The notes under the pieces were generated by a model. It was given only the letters and a program-made list of their open reading frames with translations, was not told where the DNA came from and did no database searches. A DNA stretch of 8,886 nt from CAIWHR01 sp040006895 (lineage in GTDB: Bacteria; Pseudomonadota; Gammaproteobacteria; Burkholderiales; Casimicrobiaceae). The position numbers and the translations under genes were made by a program. The DNA lies in assembly GCA_040006895.1 (NCBI GenBank), contig JBDTWB010000174.1:1-8886 (forward strand), given 5' to 3'. Positions 5,913 through 8,886 of this stretch are shown piece by piece; the stretch's first letter is position 1, and every line of letters begins with the position of its first letter.

Positions 5913-7361
5913 ATGCATCTGCACATCCTCGGCATCTGCGGCACCTTCATGGGCGGGCTCGCCGCGATCGCCAAGAGCGCCGGCCACACCGTCACCGGGT
6001 GCGACGCCAATGTCTACCCGCCGATGAGCACCCAGCTCGCGGCCATGGGAATCGGCCTGACGCAAGGCTGGTCGCCGGATCAGCTCGGGGGCGTCGCCCG
6101 CGACGCCGATCTTTTCGTGATCGGCAACGTGGTGTCGCGCGGCAATCCGTTGATGGAAGCGATCCTCGACACCAGCCGGCGCTATGTCTCCGGGCCGCAA
6201 TGGCTGTACGAGCACGTGCTCGCGGGACGCTGGGTGCTGGCGGTCGCGGGCACCCATGGCAAGACCACCACCACGTCGATGCTTGCCTGGATCCTGGAGC
6301 ACGCCGGCCTCGCGCCGGGCTTTCTGATCGGCGGGGTACCCATCGATTTCGCAACTTCGGCGCGACTCTCCGCGCAATGCCCGTTCTTCGTCATCGAAGC
6401 CGACGAGTACGACACCGCGTTCTTCGACAAGCGATCCAAGTTCGTCCACTACCGGCCACGCACGGTGGTGCTGAACAACCTCGAGTTCGACCATGCCGAC
6501 ATCTTTCCCGATCTCGGCGCCATCGAGACCCAGTTCCATCATCTGGTGCGCACCGTTCCCGCCAGTGGCCGCCTGGTGGTGAATGCCGGAGAAGCGAGCC
6601 TTGGCCGCGTGCTCGGTCGCGGTGTGTGGAGCGAGGTCGAGTGGTTCGGCGGGCGGGACTCGGTGATGCTCGCAGCGGACGGAGGGCGCACTTGGTCGAT
6701 TGGCGACGACGGTGCGGTGCGGCTCGGCGGAGTCGCGCAAGGCGCACTCCAGTTCGGCGAGGCGGGTCGTCACAACCAGCACAACGCCCTGGCCGCCATT
6801 GCCGCCGCGCGGCACGCCGGAGTGCCCGTCGCGCAGAGTCTCGCGGCGCTCGCGGTGTTCCGCGGCGTGAAACGGCGACTCGAGAACCGGGGGACGGCGG
6901 ATGGCGTCGTCGTGTACGACGACTTCGCGCACCATCCCACCGCCATTGCCACGACCATCGATGGCCTCAGACGTCGCATCGGCGCGGCGCGGGTGCTGGC
7001 GGTGCTCGAGCCACGCTCGAACACCATGAAGCTCGGCGCGGTGAAGGATGCGTTGCCGGGCAGCCTCGCCGGCGCCGATGTGGTGTTCTGCTACGCGAAG
7101 GACCTCGGCTGGAACGTCGCCGCGGCGCTCGCGCCCCTCGGCGATCGTGGCCTGGTGCTGGACGATCTCGACGCCCTGGTCGAGGCCGTGGTTGCCGAGT
7201 CGCGCGCCGGCGATCACGTGCTGGTGATGAGCAACGGCGGCTTCGGCGGCATCCACGACAAACTGTTGGCGCAGCTGTCGGTACGAGCCGAACGCCGCGA
7301 CCCCGAGGTCGCGCGGACGCGAACCGGTGCGGGGCCTCCGAGATTCAGGCGCAGCACGTGA
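5913..7361 (+). CDS. mpl: UDP-N-acetylmuramate:L-alanyl-gamma-D-glutamyl-meso-diaminopimelate ligase
   Basis: A 482-residue Mur ligase of the murein-recycling branch. It joins the recovered tripeptide L-Ala-gamma-D-Glu-meso-DAP to UDP-MurNAc with ATP in the cytoplasm, bypassing MurC, MurD and MurE. Seen: the N-terminal nucleotide-sugar motif HILGICGTFMGGLA at 4-17, DANVYPPMST at 31-40, the ATP P-loop GTHGKTTT at 113-120, EADEYD at 162-167, NNLEFDHADIF at 188-198, GRHNQHNALAAIAAARH at 285-301, YDDFAHHPTA at 335-344, LEPRSNTMK at 365-373 and MSNGGFGGIH at 439-448. The pattern follows E. coli Mpl (about 457 residues) almost motif for motif. The last 20 or so residues are an extra Arg-rich tail that runs into the next gene: its TGA overlaps the hydrolase GTG by 4 nt (GTGA at 7358-7361). 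It lies 12 nt after the MFS gene, so it is likely one operon. Confidence 0.97.
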   Translation: MHLHILGICGTFMGGLAAIAKSAGHTVTGCDANVYPPMSTQLAAMGIGLTQGWSPDQLGGVARDADLFVIGNVVSRGNPLMEAILDTSRRYVSGPQWLYEHVLAGRWVLAVAGTHGKTTTTSMLAWILEHAGLAPGFLIGGVPIDFATSARLSAQCPFFVIEADEYDTAFFDKRSKFVHYRPRTVVLNNLEFDHADIFPDLGAIETQFHHLVRTVPASGRLVVNAGEASLGRVLGRGVWSEVEWFGGRDSVMLAADGGRTWSIGDDGAVRLGGVAQGALQFGEAGRHNQHNALAAIAAARHAGVPVAQSLAALAVFRGVKRRLENRGTADGVVVYDDFAHHPTAIATTIDGLRRRIGAARVLAVLEPRSNTMKLGAVKDALPGSLAGADVVFCYAKDLGWNVAAALAPLGDRGLVLDDLDALVEAVVAESRAGDHVLVMSNGGFGGIHDKLLAQLSVRAERRDPEVARTRTGAGPPRFRRST

Positions 7362-7945
7362 GCGTCGTCGTCTATCTCCACGGCTTCAACTCTGCGCCGC
7401 AGAGCGTCAAGGGCCAGTTGCTCGCCCGCGCCGCGGCCTCCCTGCCGTCGGCCCCGCGCTTTTATCTGCCGCGCCTGCCGCCCCGGCCGATGGCCGCCAT
7501 GGCCATGGTCACGGCGTGGGTCGAGGCGCACGTCGCTGCATCCGAAGTCGTCAGCTTCGTCGGCAGCTCCCTCGGCGGGTTCTACGCGACGTGGCTGGCG
7601 GAGCGGTTCGGCGCGCGTGCGGTGGCGATCAATCCCGCGATCCGACCGCAGGCGTCGCTCGAAAGCTTTCTTGGGCCGCAACGCAACCTGTACACCGGAG
7701 AGACGTATATCCTCACCCGCGACGACCTCGACGCCATGGTTGCCCTGCGGGTCGAGCGGATTACCCGTCCCGAGCGCTACCTGCTGCTCGTCCGCAGCGG
7801 CGACGAGCTCCTGGATTGGCGGGCTGCGGTGCGGTATTACGGTGGCGCGTGGCAATACGTCGCCGGCGGGGGCGACCACGGCTGGACCGACTTTGCCCCG
7901 ATGGTGCCGACGGTCCTGCAATTCGCGACTGCATTTCGAGAGTGA
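7358..7945 (+). CDS. YqiA/YcfP family alpha/beta hydrolase (putative esterase)
   Basis: A 195-residue small alpha/beta hydrolase. Seen: YLHGFNSAPQSVKG at 6-19 with the oxyanion-hole HGF, the nucleophile elbow GSSLGG at 69-74 (Ser71), the acid in SGDELLDW at 147-154 (Asp149) and the histidine in GGDHGW at 171-176 (His174). This gives a complete Ser-Asp-His triad. E. coli YqiA is a similar-sized esterase active on short acyl esters in vitro; the natural substrate is unknown. No signal peptide is visible, so it is cytoplasmic. The start is GTG within the GTGA overlap with mpl, a typical sign of translational coupling. The frame is open far upstream through mpl and the MFS gene, but those residues are shadow. 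Its coupling to mpl hints at a role near cell-wall recycling, which is inference only. Confidence 0.9.
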   Translation: MSVVVYLHGFNSAPQSVKGQLLARAAASLPSAPRFYLPRLPPRPMAAMAMVTAWVEAHVAASEVVSFVGSSLGGFYATWLAERFGARAVAINPAIRPQASLESFLGPQRNLYTGETYILTRDDLDAMVALRVERITRPERYLLLVRSGDELLDWRAAVRYYGGAWQYVAGGGDHGWTDFAPMVPTVLQFATAFRE

Positions 7946-7953
7946 CCGGATCA

Positions 7954-8886
7954 ATGAGAATTTCCATGCTGGCGAGAATTTTTCACCGTGCGCTCGGCGC
8001 CATTCTTCTGTGCGTCGCCGGTGGCGTGATGGCGCAATCGCGGATGTGCATCGACCACGACACGATCGTCTTCGGCGACCGTCCGGTCGGCAGCAGCGCC
8101 AGCGTGACCGTCACCGTCGCCAACTGCGGCAACGCCCCCTATGCATTCACCGACGTCAGCGTGCACGGCGCGACCGGACCCGGCTATGCGGTGGCGAGCG
8201 CCTGCACGACCGGACAGACCCTGGCGCCGGGCGCAGCCTGCACGGCCACGATCACGTTCGCGCCCACCACCGCCGGCCAGCAATCCGGTGCCTTGTGGTT
8301 ACGCAACACGACGAGCACGGCGACGCAACTCGTCACCTTCTACGGGCGGGGAACCACGGCATCGGCGGGCGCCGCGACCTTGACGTTCTCACCCTCGCCA
8401 GCGCAGTTCGCCGACACGGTGGTGGGATCCTCCAGCGCGCCGCTTCGCATCGACCTGCAGAATCGCGGCACCGTCGCCATCACGCCGAGCGCCATCGTGT
8501 TCAACGGCCCGTCGGTCTTCGACTTCGACAACACCGGCACGTGCGGCGTCGGGCTGCCGATTCCGCCAGGCGGGTCGTGTCGCATCGACGTGGTATTCAC
8601 GCCCGCTGCCGGCGGAGTACGCCTCGCCAACCTCAACGTGGATGCGCCGCAGCTCGCCTCACTGGCCATCCTTCGCATCGCTGGCACGGGTATCGCGGCA
8701 CCCGTGTTGCCCGCCGCGGCGGATCTGATCGAGTACCACCACGTAGGTCTCGATCACTATTTCCTCACCCTCGAGCCGGCGGAGATCGCCTTCCTCGATG
8801 CCGGTGGATTGGGGTCGGCGTGGTCGCGCACGGGACGGCGCCTGCAGGCGTGGCCGCTGACAGCTGACGTTCCGGGAGCGGTGGAT
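7954..8886 (+). CDS. Exported protein with two Ig-like (choice-of-anchor D/ASH-type) repeats and a DUF5648-like module, partial at right edge
   Basis: An open frame of 311 codons with no stop before the window ends, so the C-terminus is missing. Residues 1-27 form a signal peptide: basic start (MRISMLARIFHR), hydrophobic core, and a likely cut after VMA at 25-27. Cys20 is not in a proper lipobox, so a lipoprotein is unlikely. Two Ig-like repeats follow, about 30-134 and 140-246. Each has the F-G/A-D-x-x-V-G-S-S-S opening (FGDRPVGSSAS, FADTVVGSSSAP), an L-x-P-G-x-x-C or similar turn, an F-x-P core, and ends in G-R/T-G. Cysteines come in pairs (32/58, 84/96, 197/209), fitting disulfides outside the cytoplasm. 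From residue 257 the EYHHVGLDHYFLT stretch and WSRTGRRLQAWP match a DUF5648-type module. A role in adhesion or surface binding is a guess. It starts 8 nt after the hydrolase stop with a weak ribosome binding site; ATG at codon 5 is an alternative start. Confidence 0.85.
   Translation, partial: MRISMLARIFHRALGAILLCVAGGVMAQSRMCIDHDTIVFGDRPVGSSASVTVTVANCGNAPYAFTDVSVHGATGPGYAVASACTTGQTLAPGAACTATITFAPTTAGQQSGALWLRNTTSTATQLVTFYGRGTTASAGAATLTFSPSPAQFADTVVGSSSAPLRIDLQNRGTVAITPSAIVFNGPSVFDFDNTGTCGVGLPIPPGGSCRIDVVFTPAAGGVRLANLNVDAPQLASLAILRIAGTGIAAPVLPAAADLIEYHHVGLDHYFLTLEPAEIAFLDAGGLGSAWSRTGRRLQAWPLTADVPGAVD

Noticed and set aside
4122..7256. Long open frame on the minus strand opposite the MFS and mpl genes
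   Set aside because: Its composition (His, Arg, Glu, Ala-rich) has no recognisable domains and it mirrors the codon bias of the real plus-strand genes.
4484..7357. Upstream extension of the hydrolase frame through the MFS and mpl genes
   Set aside because: Only the part from the GTG at 7358 has family motifs. The rest is out-of-frame translation of two well-supported genes.
7954..8034. Lipoprotein signal for the exported protein (Cys20)
   Set aside because: The residues before Cys20 are ILL, not a typical lipobox with a small residue at -1, while a normal signal-peptidase site VMA lies at 25-27.

Overview
The window reads as chromosomal DNA of a high-GC proteobacterium, most likely a betaproteobacterium (Burkholderiales or a relative). 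The reasons are a strongly GC-rich third codon position throughout, an Mpl murein-recycling ligase (a Gram-negative trait), an ETHE1-type persulfide dioxygenase beside YeeE/YedE proteins, and a secreted Ig-like (choice-of-anchor D) protein ending in a DUF5648-like module. The taxonomic call is inference; no rRNA or tRNA gene is present.

Left part (1-4238), sulfur locus. Positions 1-68 hold a short tandem repeat. A four-gene minus-strand cluster then runs from about 3207 down to 157: a YeeE/YedE membrane protein, its DUF6691 partner (start and stop codons share one base), a DUF599 membrane protein, and a soluble SoxB-like/5'-nucleotidase-family metallophosphoesterase. Gaps are 25 and about 39 nt, so the four are probably one operon. 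Diverging from it across a 278-nt intergenic region is a persulfide dioxygenase gene (3486-4238). Together they suggest uptake of a sulfur compound (thiosulfate or a sulfane-sulfur donor), hydrolytic processing, and oxidation of glutathione persulfide to sulfite. The persulfide dioxygenase step is well supported. The transport and hydrolysis steps are inferred from family and context.

Middle (4239-4616) is a 378-nt gap with no convincing gene but with a marked inverted-repeat structure at 4478-4519.

Right part (4617-8886), all plus strand and tightly packed: an MFS transporter, mpl (UDP-MurNAc:tripeptide ligase), a YqiA/YcfP-type alpha/beta hydrolase whose start overlaps the mpl stop by 4 nt, and, 8 nt after that, an exported protein with two Ig-like/ASH-type repeats and the beginning of a DUF5648-like module that runs off the right edge. 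The first three look like one transcription unit with murein recycling at its centre. The fourth may be co-transcribed but has no obvious functional link.

No mobile element, CRISPR array, RNA gene or phage gene was found. The most unusual content is the cytosolic SoxB-like enzyme and DUF599 protein inside the sulfur operon, plus the unexplained repeat elements in the gaps.
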